Of a stretch of DNA of 64,000 nucleotides, positions 42,731-51,285 are shown piece by piece. The stretch comes from Sphaerochaetaceae bacterium. GTDB lineage: Bacteria > Spirochaetota > Spirochaetia > Sphaerochaetales > Sphaerochaetaceae. The position numbers and the translations under genes are program-made. Each line of letters opens with the position of its first letter. The first letter of the stretch is position 1. Below the pieces are notes generated by a model. The model was given only the letters and a program-made list of their open reading frames with translations, was not told the DNA's origin and searched no databases. The stretch covers positions 16,568 to 80,567 of the forward strand of contig JAQQAI010000070.1 of NCBI GenBank assembly GCA_028532915.1, in the 5' to 3' direction.

Positions 42731-43697
42731 GCTCTTCCCCCTCTCCTGATTCCAGATATGTTCTCTCAGTCTGTGTCAGAGTGATATCGGGGTCTTTGAG
42801 AGAATCCTCCAGCTGATGTGTGCACGACGGTCCTATGATAGCAACAGACGGGAAGGGTGCACTGGTGATATAGGAAAGGACGATGGATGAGGCTGGACAC
42901 TGATAGGTTTCACTCAGTCGTTTCACCCGTTCGGCCCGTTTGATATTGTTCTCACTGACGAATCTCTTTGTCACCTTGGCATTAAGGGCGATACCTTCAG
43001 CGAATTTGCTGAAAAAACCTTTCGCCTGAGATGAGTATGCGAACAGAGGCCTTTGGTGTTCGCTATACCACTGAAGCTGATCATCATCCATACATACGAT
43101 AGATTCATCCTCATGAAGAGCAGGGGAAGATTCGGCAAGCGACCACTGTATTTCGCTCGCATCGATATGCACCCGGTTTTGCTGTGTCTCGTATTCGCAG
43201 ATCTCATTCAACCGGGAAGAATCCCAGTTTGATACACCGAAAGAAGTTACGGGAAAGTATGATGAGATCTGATCTATCAGAGACAGAAACTCTTTTACGG
43301 GCTTGCTCCTGTCGTCTCTGTGGAAGAACCACAAATCCAGATTATCTGCACCAAGGTCAATGAAGCTTCTGTCGAGGTCACGCTTCATCTGTTCCAGAGA
43401 GATTCTGCTCTGATGTGTTGTGAGCGACGGATGGAGTCCTTTTGTGACTATTGCCATCTCTTTATACATATTATTGCTTTTGAGCCATCTTCCGATGATC
43501 ATTTCGCTTCGGCCGGGCAGTCCGTCTTCCTCTTGGCCGTAGACCAGCGCAGTGTCTATGGTCGTCCCTCCGCTGTCAGCGAATTCATCGAGCATTCTCA
43601 TCGCACTTTTCTCTTCGATGGTGGTTCCGAAATATGTGGTTCCCAATGCGATCTTGGAAAACTGTTTACCGTTTTCCTTCAACGTCAGATATTTCAT
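42717..43697 (-). CDS. Aldo/keto reductase
   Basis: A 326-residue NADPH-dependent reductase. The catalytic tetrad is visible: Asp and Tyr in IDTALVYG (about residues 47-54), the Lys of IVTKGL, and the His of LWFFHRDD. The C-terminal block SSIVLSYITSAPFPSVAIIG matches the cofactor-binding end of the family. Substrate is not predictable. GGGGTG is the ribosome site, 6 bases before the ATG, and TATAAT (43719-43724, minus) lies 21 bases upstream of it. Confidence 0.9.
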   Translation of the reverse strand: MKYLTLKENGKQFSKIALGTTYFGTTIEEKSAMRMLDEFADSGGTTIDTALVYGQEEDGLPGRSEMIIGRWLKSNNMYKEMAIVTKGLHPSLTTHQSRISLEQMKRDLDRSFIDLGADNLDLWFFHRDDRSKPVKEFLSLIDQISSYFPVTSFGVSNWDSSRLNEICEYETQQNRVHIDASEIQWSLAESSPALHEDESIVCMDDDQLQWYSEHQRPLFAYSSQAKGFFSKFAEGIALNAKVTKRFVSENNIKRAERVKRLSETYQCPASSIVLSYITSAPFPSVAIIGPSCTHQLEDSLKDPDITLTQTERTYLESGEGEEHVFV

Positions 43698-43741
43698 ATG
43701 TTCTCACCCCTTTGTTCGATTATAATACCGGGATAGAGAAT

Positions 43742-43782
43742 TTGGTAGTGCTACTTTACCGTTATATAATTGACTGTATAAT
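43742..43782 (+). promoter_or_regulatory. Tandem promoters of yqeC and the XdhC-YqeB gene
   Basis: First: TTGGTA (43742-43747), 17 bases, TATAAT (43765-43770). Second: TTTACC (43755-43760), 16 bases, TATAAT (43777-43782). Both -10 boxes are perfect. Confidence 0.7.
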
Positions 43783-43805
43783 GGAACAGGTGATACAATT
43801 TCACA

Positions 43806-44564
43806 ATGCATGACGATCCTTTCTCTCTTTCACAATATCTTCAGAGAACTCTCATCGACGGTCATAAGAGGCCTGTGATCATATCCGTGATCGGCAGCGG
43901 CGGGAAGACCAGCGTGATCGAGAGAATTGCTCTTTTGGGGAAAAGATGTCATCTAAGGGTCCTTGTGACCACCACGACGCATATGGCACTTCCTTCAGAC
44001 CATCAGTATCCTTTCGGGGTGTACCGGGCCGATGATATTGAGAATCTGCCATTGGATGATGAACATGTCATGCTCGTCGGAAATTGGTCGGAGAAAAGGG
44101 TCAAACCGCTTACGACCGGGCAGTTCGAGAGTTTGCGGGGGCATTTTGACATGATTCTCATCGAAGCCGACGGGGCAAGAGGTATGGAGCTGAAATATCA
44201 TCGCGAAAGTGAACCTGTCATCAGAGCCGATACCGATATCCTGATAAAGGTCCTCGGCCTGAACGCCCTGGGAAAGAAAAGCGCACAGACCATTCATAAC
44301 TGTTTCTTATGGAGAGGTTGCGAAGATAAGATTGTGGATGAGCACATCGTTCACGCGCTTGCATTCGATCCGCGCGGTCTGAATGCCACAAGCGATGCAC
44401 CTGTTCAGATGATGCTGTACAATCAGTCGGACACATTGGATAAAAGCAGACTTGGAACTCTTATAGAGTCGGGACTTCAATATTTCAGAGAGAGCCGGGA
44501 TTCTATTGTAATAGGTTCAGTCAAACAGGATGCAATAGAGTATATATATCGTGCGAGAGGGTAG
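43806..44564 (+). CDS. yqeC: YqeC family selenium-dependent molybdenum hydroxylase accessory protein
   Basis: A 252-residue protein with the YqeC pattern: a P-loop-like SVIGSGGKTSVIERIA (about residues 27-42), VLVTTTTHMALP, LIEADGARGMELKYH and VLGLNALGKKSAQTIHN. YqeC and YqeB travel with orphan selD and with molybdenum hydroxylases that need a labile selenium cofactor. The next gene starts 2 bases later and is the fused XdhC-YqeB protein, which strengthens the call. No hydroxylase subunit is in the window. The ATG at 43806 has only a weak ribosome site. Confidence 0.88.
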   Translation: MHDDPFSLSQYLQRTLIDGHKRPVIISVIGSGGKTSVIERIALLGKRCHLRVLVTTTTHMALPSDHQYPFGVYRADDIENLPLDDEHVMLVGNWSEKRVKPLTTGQFESLRGHFDMILIEADGARGMELKYHRESEPVIRADTDILIKVLGLNALGKKSAQTIHNCFLWRGCEDKIVDEHIVHALAFDPRGLNATSDAPVQMMLYNQSDTLDKSRLGTLIESGLQYFRESRDSIVIGSVKQDAIEYIYRARG

Positions 44565-44566
44565 GT

Positions 44567-46156
44567 ATGAACATCTTTAAGAAAGCTGGCGAATTGGAAG
44601 AGCAGAACATAGCATTTGCTCTGATAACCATCACAAAAAGTGTCGGTTCGACACCCAGATCTTCTGCGAGAATGATCGTTCTGGCGGACGGGACAACCTA
44701 CGGGACTGTCGGAGGAGGTGTCGCCGAGTATGAGGTGGTAAAGAAGGCCGTCGGCAACATCCCGTTGAAAAAGAGTGAATTCTTTTCCAAATCTCTGAAG
44801 GTGACAGAGGGGCATAACTGCGGAGGGGATGTCGAATTCTACATTGAGGTGGTAAACAGTGCACCGCGTCTGATTCTTATCGGAGGTGGACATGTGAATC
44901 TCGAGATTGCAAGACTTGCCATTTCGTGCGGATTCTTCGTCGAGATCGTCGAGACCCGTGAGGCTTTTGCCAATGCTGAGAGATTTCCTTTTGCCCATAC
45001 GTTTTATGTGGACGAGTCGATTGAAAAGGCTCTGGGCGAATGCACGATCGACAAAGAGTGTGCAGTTGTCATCGCGACACATTCTCTCGACAGGATCGCC
45101 CTGGAGAAGGTTATCGGGTCTCCGGCCTGGTATATTGGGATGCTCGGTTCCAGAACGAAAGTGAGAACCTTCAGAAATCAGATCAGGGAGAAAATGGGCA
45201 TCGACATTGCTGCCATGAAGAATCTCTTTGCTCCTATCGGCCTTGATATCAATGCGAAAACCCCGTCCGAGATCGCTGTATCGGTGGTGAGCGAGATTAT
45301 GAGTACCCTCCATCATACGAGCGGGAAATCGCTGCGGGACAAAGCCTCGAATCTCGTGATAGTGAGAGGTGCAGGAGATCTTGCGACCGGTGTGATCGTA
45401 AGGCTGCACAAGGCCGGTTACCGGGTTCTAGCACTCGAAATCGAGCGTCCGACGACAATACGGCGCACGGTTGCTTTCTCACAGGCAATGTATGACCGGC
45501 AGATTGAATTGGAGAATGTTGTATGTACCCGCTGTGAAAGCGTCGAAGAGGCAAAGAGTCTGATGGATGCCAATCATGTCGCTATCATGCACGATGAGGT
45601 TGGAGAGAGTATAAAGAAGCTTCATCCTGAGGTGGTCGTCGATGCGATTCTGGCCAAGAAGAATCTTGGAACAACCATCGATTGCGCTCCGTTCGTCATT
45701 GGATTAGGTCCGGGATTCACCGCCCAAAAAGACTGTCACGCCGTAATAGAGACAAAACGTGGGCATTATCTCGGCTCGATAATAGCCGAGGGAGAAGCTG
45801 CCGCCAATACCGGTATTCCCGGGATCATCGGAGGCTACGGTGCTGAACGGGTGATCCACTCTTCAGTTGAAGGGGTGTTTTTCAGCGTCTGCAGCATCGG
45901 AGATATCGTAAGAAAGGGAGATGTGATAGCTCACATCGGCAAAACAGAAGTAACGGCAACGATAGATGGTGTCTTGAGGGGGATGCTGCATGATGGACTG
46001 CCTGTCCCTGAGGGATTCAAGATCGCCGATATCGATCCGAGAGCAGAGGTCTCCCACTGTTTCAGCATCAGCGACAAGGCAAAAGCCGTCGGGGGAGCAG
46101 TTCTCGAAGCGGTCGATTCGTACAGGGATGGTAAATTCTTTTTGTACAACAGGTAA
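44567..46156 (+). CDS. XdhC-YqeB fusion, molybdenum hydroxylase maturation protein
   Basis: A 529-residue fusion. Residues 1 to about 245 are XdhC/CoxI-like: ITKSVGSTPRSSARMIV, GGGVAEYEVV, LILIGGGHVNLEIARLA, IATHSLDRIALEKVI, YIGMLGSR. Residues about 262-529 match YqeB: LVIVRGAGDLATGVIVRLHKAG, LEIERPTTIRRTV, VDAILAKKNLGT and VIGLGPGFTA. XdhC proteins carry the molybdenum cofactor and help insert its terminal sulfur; YqeB belongs to the selenium-dependent variant. Joining them suggests one protein handles cofactor holding and selenium (or sulfur) loading (inference). The frame is continuous with no stop between the halves. Confidence 0.9.
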   Translation: MNIFKKAGELEEQNIAFALITITKSVGSTPRSSARMIVLADGTTYGTVGGGVAEYEVVKKAVGNIPLKKSEFFSKSLKVTEGHNCGGDVEFYIEVVNSAPRLILIGGGHVNLEIARLAISCGFFVEIVETREAFANAERFPFAHTFYVDESIEKALGECTIDKECAVVIATHSLDRIALEKVIGSPAWYIGMLGSRTKVRTFRNQIREKMGIDIAAMKNLFAPIGLDINAKTPSEIAVSVVSEIMSTLHHTSGKSLRDKASNLVIVRGAGDLATGVIVRLHKAGYRVLALEIERPTTIRRTVAFSQAMYDRQIELENVVCTRCESVEEAKSLMDANHVAIMHDEVGESIKKLHPEVVVDAILAKKNLGTTIDCAPFVIGLGPGFTAQKDCHAVIETKRGHYLGSIIAEGEAAANTGIPGIIGGYGAERVIHSSVEGVFFSVCSIGDIVRKGDVIAHIGKTEVTATIDGVLRGMLHDGLPVPEGFKIADIDPRAEVSHCFSISDKAKAVGGAVLEAVDSYRDGKFFLYNR

Positions 46157-46157
46157 T

Positions 46158-47036
46158 CTAGATATCGACTCCTAACAGCGCTTTTACCAGAATACCGATT
46201 CCGAAGGAGATGAGGGCGACGGCGATGCTGATGGATGCCATCTCGATGAATCGTTTCAGAAATGGGACTTCAAGAGCAACACTGATGTAGAACGTGAAGG
46301 TGAGAATCACCAGAAGCACCACGACCAGCATCAGAATCAGTGAGAGCATGTACATGCTGTTGGGCAGCAGCAGATAGGGCAGAGTTAGAAGGGCGACTGT
46401 GAGGAGATAGATCCCGCCTGTATAAAGACCTGAAGTGAAGGCATTGCTGTTCCCTTCGGCTCTGGAGGAGAGAAACTCGCTGCTCGCCATCGATAGTGTC
46501 GCACTTATACCCGTGATCAGTCCCGACAAAGCTATGAGTTTGTTGTTCTGGAGTGCGAAGGTGAGTCCTGCAAGAGTCCCTGACAATTCTACCAGAGCAT
46601 CCGATAGTCCGAGTACCATCGATCCCACATATTCCAGTCTGCCTTCCTTCAGCATCTGAAGCAGGGCATGCTCATGATGTTCTTCATCTTCGGAGATCTG
46701 TCTTGCTTCGGGGATAGCGTTTTCAAGGGTGAGATAGTATTCTGTAGCATCACCTTCATTCTTCTCCATCAGTTTCACTGCAAAGGTGAACCCGAAGATA
46801 CGCGCAATGAGGAGGTAGAGGAAGATTCGCAGCCGTTTGGGTTTCACCTCTTTGAGAGTATAACCTTTCCAGATATCATGATGGTGCCGTTCCTGTTTTC
46901 CTATATCGGAAAGGACCTTCGCATTATGAGGATCCTTCACATAGTGCGAAATTTTCTCGTAGATGATGCTCTCGGTCAGTTCTCCTGTCTGTAGAGCCAG
47001 CGCAATCTTCTGATATTCTGCCGGTAAAGATGCCAT
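46158..47036 (-). CDS. VIT1/CCC1-family transporter with N-terminal ferritin-like domain
   Basis: A 292-residue protein. Residues 1-135 are helical and carry ferritin-type Glu/His clusters (GKQERHHHDIWKG, SEDEEHHEHALL). Residues about 145-292 contain five membrane segments of the VIT/CCC1 family (GLSDALVELSGTLAGLTFAL, SMASSEFLSSRAEG). Family members export iron or manganese from the cytosol, and the ferritin-like part probably senses or feeds metal. The ATG at 47036 follows AAGGAGA; an upstream ATG at 47054 includes the ribosome site. It is divergent from trpR. Confidence 0.9.
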   Translation of the reverse strand: MASLPAEYQKIALALQTGELTESIIYEKISHYVKDPHNAKVLSDIGKQERHHHDIWKGYTLKEVKPKRLRIFLYLLIARIFGFTFAVKLMEKNEGDATEYYLTLENAIPEARQISEDEEHHEHALLQMLKEGRLEYVGSMVLGLSDALVELSGTLAGLTFALQNNKLIALSGLITGISATLSMASSEFLSSRAEGNSNAFTSGLYTGGIYLLTVALLTLPYLLLPNSMYMLSLILMLVVVLLVILTFTFYISVALEVPFLKRFIEMASISIAVALISFGIGILVKALLGVDI

Positions 47037-47125
47037 ATGAATTATCTCCTTCATCTGTTCTGTGAGTATACTCCATCCGTGATCGGGTATTCTACATCAC
47101 TATGGAAAAATAGTGGTAATTATTG

Positions 47126-47154
47126 TTGACTTGTGTTTCTATATATAGTAACAT
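47126..47154 (+). promoter_or_regulatory. Promoter of trpR-trpB
   Basis: TTGACT (47126-47131), 17 bases, TAACAT (47149-47154). The alternating AT tract between the boxes could hold the TrpR operator, but I see no good match to the enterobacterial one. Confidence 0.5.
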
Positions 47155-47174
47155 CTGGATTAATAGGAGCTGAT

Positions 47175-47456
47175 ATGAATGATCTAGACGAAATCATCGA
47201 AGTCTTTACCCGCACGAGCAGTGTTGAGCAGATGCAGAAACTGTTCGAAGAATTGTTCACTCAACGGGAAAAATACGATTTTGCACTTCGTTGGCGACTT
47301 ATGAAAGAATTGTATGACGGAAAGAGTCAGCGTGAGATCGCACACGATCTGGGAATCAGTCTGTGCAAGATCACCAGAGGATCAAAGATTTTGAAAAACA
47401 AAGATTCACAGATGAATCAGATATTACAGGAGTATCATAATGAGCCAGCAGAATAA
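47175..47456 (+). CDS. trpR: Trp operon repressor
   Basis: A 93-residue TrpR-family protein. The helix-turn-helix [20 protein letters not shown] (about residues 54-73) matches the TrpR pattern, and the preceding [13 protein letters not shown] corresponds to the tryptophan-binding helix region. Normal family length is about 95-108 residues. The ATG at 47175 has AGGAG 5 bases upstream; the longer frame from 47133 includes the promoter. It overlaps trpB by 17 bases, so it most likely represses its own operon when tryptophan is abundant. Confidence 0.92.
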   Translation: MNDLDEIIEVFTRTSSVEQMQKLFEELFTQREKYDFALRWRLMKELYDGKSQREIAHDLGISLCKITRGSKILKNKDSQMNQILQEYHNEPAE

Positions 47457-48687
47457 GATGTCACTGAATACACAGCAGCCCGACGATAAGGGTTATTTCG
47501 GAGAATACGGCGGTGCCGTCCTCCCTCCAGATCTTGCAAAGATCATGAATGAGATCACAGACAGCTACAATGAGATCAAAAAAGATGACGCTTTCATCAA
47601 AGAACTCACGATGCTGCAGCAGACCTATACGGGCAGACCTTCTCCGATCTACCATGCGAAACGATTAAGCAGTGCACTCGGAGGAGCCCAGATATATCTC
47701 AAAAGAGAAGACCTCAATCATACAGGAGCTCATAAGATCAATCACTGTCTCGGCGAGGTCCTGCTTGCCAAGAAGATGGGCAAGAAGAAGGTCATCGCGG
47801 AAACAGGTGCCGGACAGCATGGAGTCGCTCTGGCGACAGCCGCAGCTTTAGTAGGTCTTGAATGTGATATCTACATGGGAGAAGTGGATGTAGCCAAACA
47901 GGCTCCCAATGTGAGAAGGATGCAGGTCCTCGGTGCTAAGGTCGTAAGTGTTACCAGAGGGACGAAAACGCTCAAGGATGCTGTCGATGCAGCGTTCGAA
48001 GCCTACCTGGAAGATCCTGTTACCACCTTGTACGCCATTGGATCTGTCGTCGGCCCCCATCCGTTCCCCATGATGGTAAGAGATTTCCAGAGTGTGGTGG
48101 GACGTGAAGCAAGGGAACAGTTTCTGGCAGCTAACGGGACTCTTCCCGATAAGGTCATCGCCTGTGTGGGCGGCGGTTCGAATGCTATCGGGATCTTCAG
48201 CGGATTCCTTGATGATGAGGACGTTCAGATCATAGGTGTAGAACCGGGCGGCCGATCGAGTGCACCGGGAGATCATGCCGCAACAATGACATACGGTAAG
48301 AAAGGGACGATTCACGGATTTGAATGTTATCTTCTTCAGGATGAAAAGGGTGATCCGCTTCCTGTATATTCGATAGCCAGCGGCCTTGATTATCCCGGAG
48401 TAGGCCCGCAGCACTGTTATCTTCATGATATCAAGAGGGTAGAGTATGTGAAGGCAACGGACAGAGAGGCTCTGGTCGCCTTCTATGACTTGAGCAGACT
48501 TGAGGGGATCATTCCCGCACTTGAAAGTTCTCATGCACTTGCTCATGCGATACGAATCGCACCGGCTCTAAATCCCGAACAGAAGCTGCTGATAAATCTC
48601 AGCGGAAGAGGTGATAAGGATATGGATTATGTACTCGAGCACTATCCTCTCGAGGAGTATGAACAGCAGAGACTGCTGTTCCAGTAG
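47440..48687 (+). CDS. trpB: Tryptophan synthase beta chain
   Basis: A 415-residue TrpB of the canonical (TrpB1) type. The pyridoxal-phosphate lysine is in HTGAHKINH, and [14 protein letters not shown] and NLSGRGDKD are all present. TrpB condenses indole with serine. No trpA or any other trp gene accompanies it, so here it may work on scavenged indole, as in the trpR-trpBA unit of Chlamydia but without the alpha subunit. AGGAG lies inside the trpR end, 7 bases before the ATG. A trpA elsewhere in the genome cannot be excluded. Confidence 0.95.
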   Translation: MSQQNKMSLNTQQPDDKGYFGEYGGAVLPPDLAKIMNEITDSYNEIKKDDAFIKELTMLQQTYTGRPSPIYHAKRLSSALGGAQIYLKREDLNHTGAHKINHCLGEVLLAKKMGKKKVIAETGAGQHGVALATAAALVGLECDIYMGEVDVAKQAPNVRRMQVLGAKVVSVTRGTKTLKDAVDAAFEAYLEDPVTTLYAIGSVVGPHPFPMMVRDFQSVVGREAREQFLAANGTLPDKVIACVGGGSNAIGIFSGFLDDEDVQIIGVEPGGRSSAPGDHAATMTYGKKGTIHGFECYLLQDEKGDPLPVYSIASGLDYPGVGPQHCYLHDIKRVEYVKATDREALVAFYDLSRLEGIIPALESSHALAHAIRIAPALNPEQKLLINLSGRGDKDMDYVLEHYPLEEYEQQRLLFQ

Positions 48688-48713
48688 GAAACAGTGCAGA
48701 CTGCTCGATAACG

Positions 48714-48740
48714 GGGTCCTTTACAGGACCTCAATTTGTT
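48714..48740 (+). terminator. Weak terminator after trpB
   Basis: GGTCCT, four-base loop, AGGACC, then TCAATTTGTT. The stem is short and the uridine run interrupted. Confidence 0.45.
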
Positions 48741-48768
48741 TGCGAACCATGGTTTCTCAGCTTATACT
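48740..48768 (+). promoter_or_regulatory. Promoter of the aminomethyltransferase gene
   Basis: TTGCGA (48740-48745), 17 bases, TATACT (48763-48768), 23 bases before the ATG. Confidence 0.65.
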
Positions 48769-48791
48769 AATACTGGCAAGTGAGGTGACCG

Positions 48792-49904
48792 ATGAAAAAG
48801 TGTGTGCTGCACGATATGTTTGAACAGATGGACAATGTGAGGATGACGAAGTTCGGAGAGTTCGAGCTTCCTCTCCATTTTTCGGCCGGTATTCTTCAGG
48901 AGCACCGCGCGGTGAGAGAACATGCGGGGCTGTTCGATGTCTCCCACATGGGTCGAATACGAATTTCGGGTGAGAGCGCATGTGAATATCTCGACTATCT
49001 GCTTACAAATGATGTGAGAAAGATGATAGACGGACAGCTGATCTACTCGCTCATGTGTTATCCTGACGGCACTGTCGTCGATGATGTGATCCTTTATCGT
49101 CTGGACGGAAAGACTTTCTTCATGGTTCTAAACAGTTCGAACATCGAAAAAGACATATCCTGGATTACTTTGGACAATCCTCATCACGAAGAAGCGGGGC
49201 TTATCACAGTGGAGAATCTCAGTGAAAGCACGAGCCAGTTCGCTCTACAGGGACCGCAATCTGCCTCAATTCTGGATACACTGGGGGTGGATACTTCATC
49301 CATACACCGTTTTAGTTCGCTCGGGTCTGTATCTGTCAGCGGCGTGAACGTGATGATAAGCCGCAACGGTTATACCGGAGAGGACGGATTCGAGCTCTAT
49401 GTAGACAACAAAGATGCACACCACCTCTATCTCAGTCTGCTAGAAGCGGGAAGAGCGTTTTCGCTCCTTCCCTGCGGTCTCGGTGCAAGAGACACTCTCC
49501 GTCTCGAAGCCAGGCTTCCGCTCTACGGTCATGAACTTTCCGATGAGATAACCCCATACGAGGCGAATCTGGGAATATTCGTAAAAACAGAAACGACTGA
49601 TTTCTGCGGCAGGACAGCACTTTTATCCCAGAAGGAAAAAGGAATTGAACGTTCTCTGAGAGGTTTTGAGATGATCGATCAATCTGTTCCCCGAGCCGGA
49701 TACAAAGTATTTCTACAAGAGGAATTGATCGGAAAAGTCACAAGCGGGATGAAAAGTCCGACACTCGGGATCTTCTGCGGCCTCATGCTGATCACACGAT
49801 CGAGCAATCTGAAATTCAACGACTCTGTCGAGATCGAAATCCACGGAAAGAGAAAACGGGCGAAGGTCGTGAAAACTCCGTTCTACAGAAGGGGCGGCAG
49901 CTGA
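48792..49904 (+). CDS. gcvT: Glycine cleavage system T protein (aminomethyltransferase)
   Basis: A 370-residue GcvT-family protein. Landmarks: EHRAVREHAGLFDVSHMGRI near the N-terminus, LLTNDVRK, YPDGTVVDDVILY, LNSSNIEKDISWI (folate-side region), ALQGPQS, RNGYTGEDGFELY and GARDTLRLEARLPLYGHEL. It transfers the aminomethyl carbon of glycine to tetrahydrofolate. No gcvH, gcvP or lpd is near, and it has its own promoter. A folate-dependent paralogue with another substrate is possible, but the overall match is to GcvT. Confidence 0.88.
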   Translation: MKKCVLHDMFEQMDNVRMTKFGEFELPLHFSAGILQEHRAVREHAGLFDVSHMGRIRISGESACEYLDYLLTNDVRKMIDGQLIYSLMCYPDGTVVDDVILYRLDGKTFFMVLNSSNIEKDISWITLDNPHHEEAGLITVENLSESTSQFALQGPQSASILDTLGVDTSSIHRFSSLGSVSVSGVNVMISRNGYTGEDGFELYVDNKDAHHLYLSLLEAGRAFSLLPCGLGARDTLRLEARLPLYGHELSDEITPYEANLGIFVKTETTDFCGRTALLSQKEKGIERSLRGFEMIDQSVPRAGYKVFLQEELIGKVTSGMKSPTLGIFCGLMLITRSSNLKFNDSVEIEIHGKRKRAKVVKTPFYRRGGS

Positions 49905-49931
49905 CCGGTTGAGAGCAGATAACTTTTGTGT

Positions 49932-49950
49932 TATAAAGCGTTGCTTTATA
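49932..49950 (+). terminator. Short hairpin between gcvT and the acyltransferase gene
   Basis: TATAAAGC, GTT loop, GCTTTATA, followed by TGTTGGTTTTT. It is AT-rich and the uridines come late, so termination would be weak. The same stretch also contains promoter-like TTGTGT/TATGTT at 17 bases. Confidence 0.4.
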
Positions 49951-49975
49951 TGTTGGTTTTTACTAGAGTGATGGT

Positions 49976-51274
49976 ATGAATAGAAAACATCAGAGAGTAG
50001 AGCCGATACCATTGGATACCTCAGCGTTGATCTACCCTCCTACTGTGGCAAAATATAATTCGAACGTATTCAGATTATCGATGGATCTTCATATCAAAGT
50101 TAATCCGTACCGGTTGAAAACTGCATTGGAAACCATCATCAAAAGGTTTCCCTATTTTGCCCTGTCACTTCATGACGGATTTTTCTGGTACTATCTCAGT
50201 GAGAACACGAAACCGCTTGAAGTCTATAAGGAACATTCATTCCCGTGTGCCCATATCGACAGAAAGAGAGGGGCTAACGGATATCTTTTCAAAGTTTTCT
50301 ACACAGATCACAGGATTGCGGTAGAGTTTTTTCATGCAGTCACCGATGGAACCGGCGGGCTTATCTTCCTTAAGTCTCTGGTTGCCGAATATCTTCGGTT
50401 GAGCGGGTATACGGTGAAAGAAGACCCTCAGATCTTCCTTCCTGATGACAAGGTGAGAAATGAGGAGCTTGAGGATTCATTTACCCGTTTCTATAAACCT
50501 CTCAAATCTGTATTTGCAACCGACGGAAAGGCTTTCCATCATAATGCTGTGGCAGAGATGTCCGAGAAGGTCCAGGCTGTCTCGGCGGTGATTCCTGTAG
50601 ACCAGCTCAAAGAGAGAGCAAAAGTCTACGGACTTACCATCACAGAATATATAGTCTGCGAGATTCTTGACTCTCTGCAGACTCTGCAGGAGCAGTACGT
50701 CAAAAACCCGAAACGGTATAAACCCATCAGGCTTTCGGTGCCGGTGAATATCCGTAAACTGTTCCATTCCACTTCGCTGCGTAACTTTACGCTGTTTATC
50801 GTCGTCGGCATAGATGTCCGCCTCGGTCATTACGGATTCGATGAGATCGTAAAGACCGTGTTCCATCAGGTGAGAGATTCCGTGAATGAGAAGACTCTCT
50901 CTCTTCAGATTTCCAGGAATGTGGCAGGCAGAAGGCTTCCGTTCATCAGATATGCTCCCAATCTGCTTAAACGACCTCTGATGAAACTGTTCAGTGATTC
51001 ATACGGGGATGCCACCTACAGCTCCGTCTTCAGCAACCTCGGGAATGTGACGCTTCCCGATGGGATGAAAGAGGTGGTCGAGAGAGTCGATTTTTATCTC
51101 GCTCCCAGTAAAGTCAACAAGTTCTCCCTCTCAGGAGTGGGGGTGAACGGAAATGTGATTATTAATGTTACCAGCTTTCTGACTGATAATACCGACTTTG
51201 AACGAACATTATTCACATCATTGGTCGAGAAGGGATTACAGGTTGAAATCTCGTCCAATCGTGATAAATCATAA
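49976..51274 (+). CDS. HxxxD-type acyltransferase (condensation/alcohol acetyltransferase-like)
   Basis: A 432-residue protein of the CoA-dependent acyltransferase superfamily. The active-site motif is HAVTDGTGG (about residues 119-127). PYRLKTALETIIKRFPYFAL near the N-terminus and the SVFSNLGNV block near the C-terminus support the fold. The superfamily includes alcohol acetyltransferases and peptide condensation domains, so an ester- or amide-forming reaction is expected; substrates are unknown. No clear ribosome site precedes the ATG. The DUF6320 gene starts 11 bases after its stop and is a usual companion of such acyltransferases. Confidence 0.75.
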   Translation: MNRKHQRVEPIPLDTSALIYPPTVAKYNSNVFRLSMDLHIKVNPYRLKTALETIIKRFPYFALSLHDGFFWYYLSENTKPLEVYKEHSFPCAHIDRKRGANGYLFKVFYTDHRIAVEFFHAVTDGTGGLIFLKSLVAEYLRLSGYTVKEDPQIFLPDDKVRNEELEDSFTRFYKPLKSVFATDGKAFHHNAVAEMSEKVQAVSAVIPVDQLKERAKVYGLTITEYIVCEILDSLQTLQEQYVKNPKRYKPIRLSVPVNIRKLFHSTSLRNFTLFIVVGIDVRLGHYGFDEIVKTVFHQVRDSVNEKTLSLQISRNVAGRRLPFIRYAPNLLKRPLMKLFSDSYGDATYSSVFSNLGNVTLPDGMKEVVERVDFYLAPSKVNKFSLSGVGVNGNVIINVTSFLTDNTDFERTLFTSLVEKGLQVEISSNRDKS

Positions 51275-51285
51275 AGGAGAACGAT

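Noticed and set aside
44477..45409. A 310-codon minus-strand open frame over the XdhC part of the fusion gene
   Set aside because: The plus strand encodes an intact XdhC domain here. The antisense product shows no family pattern.
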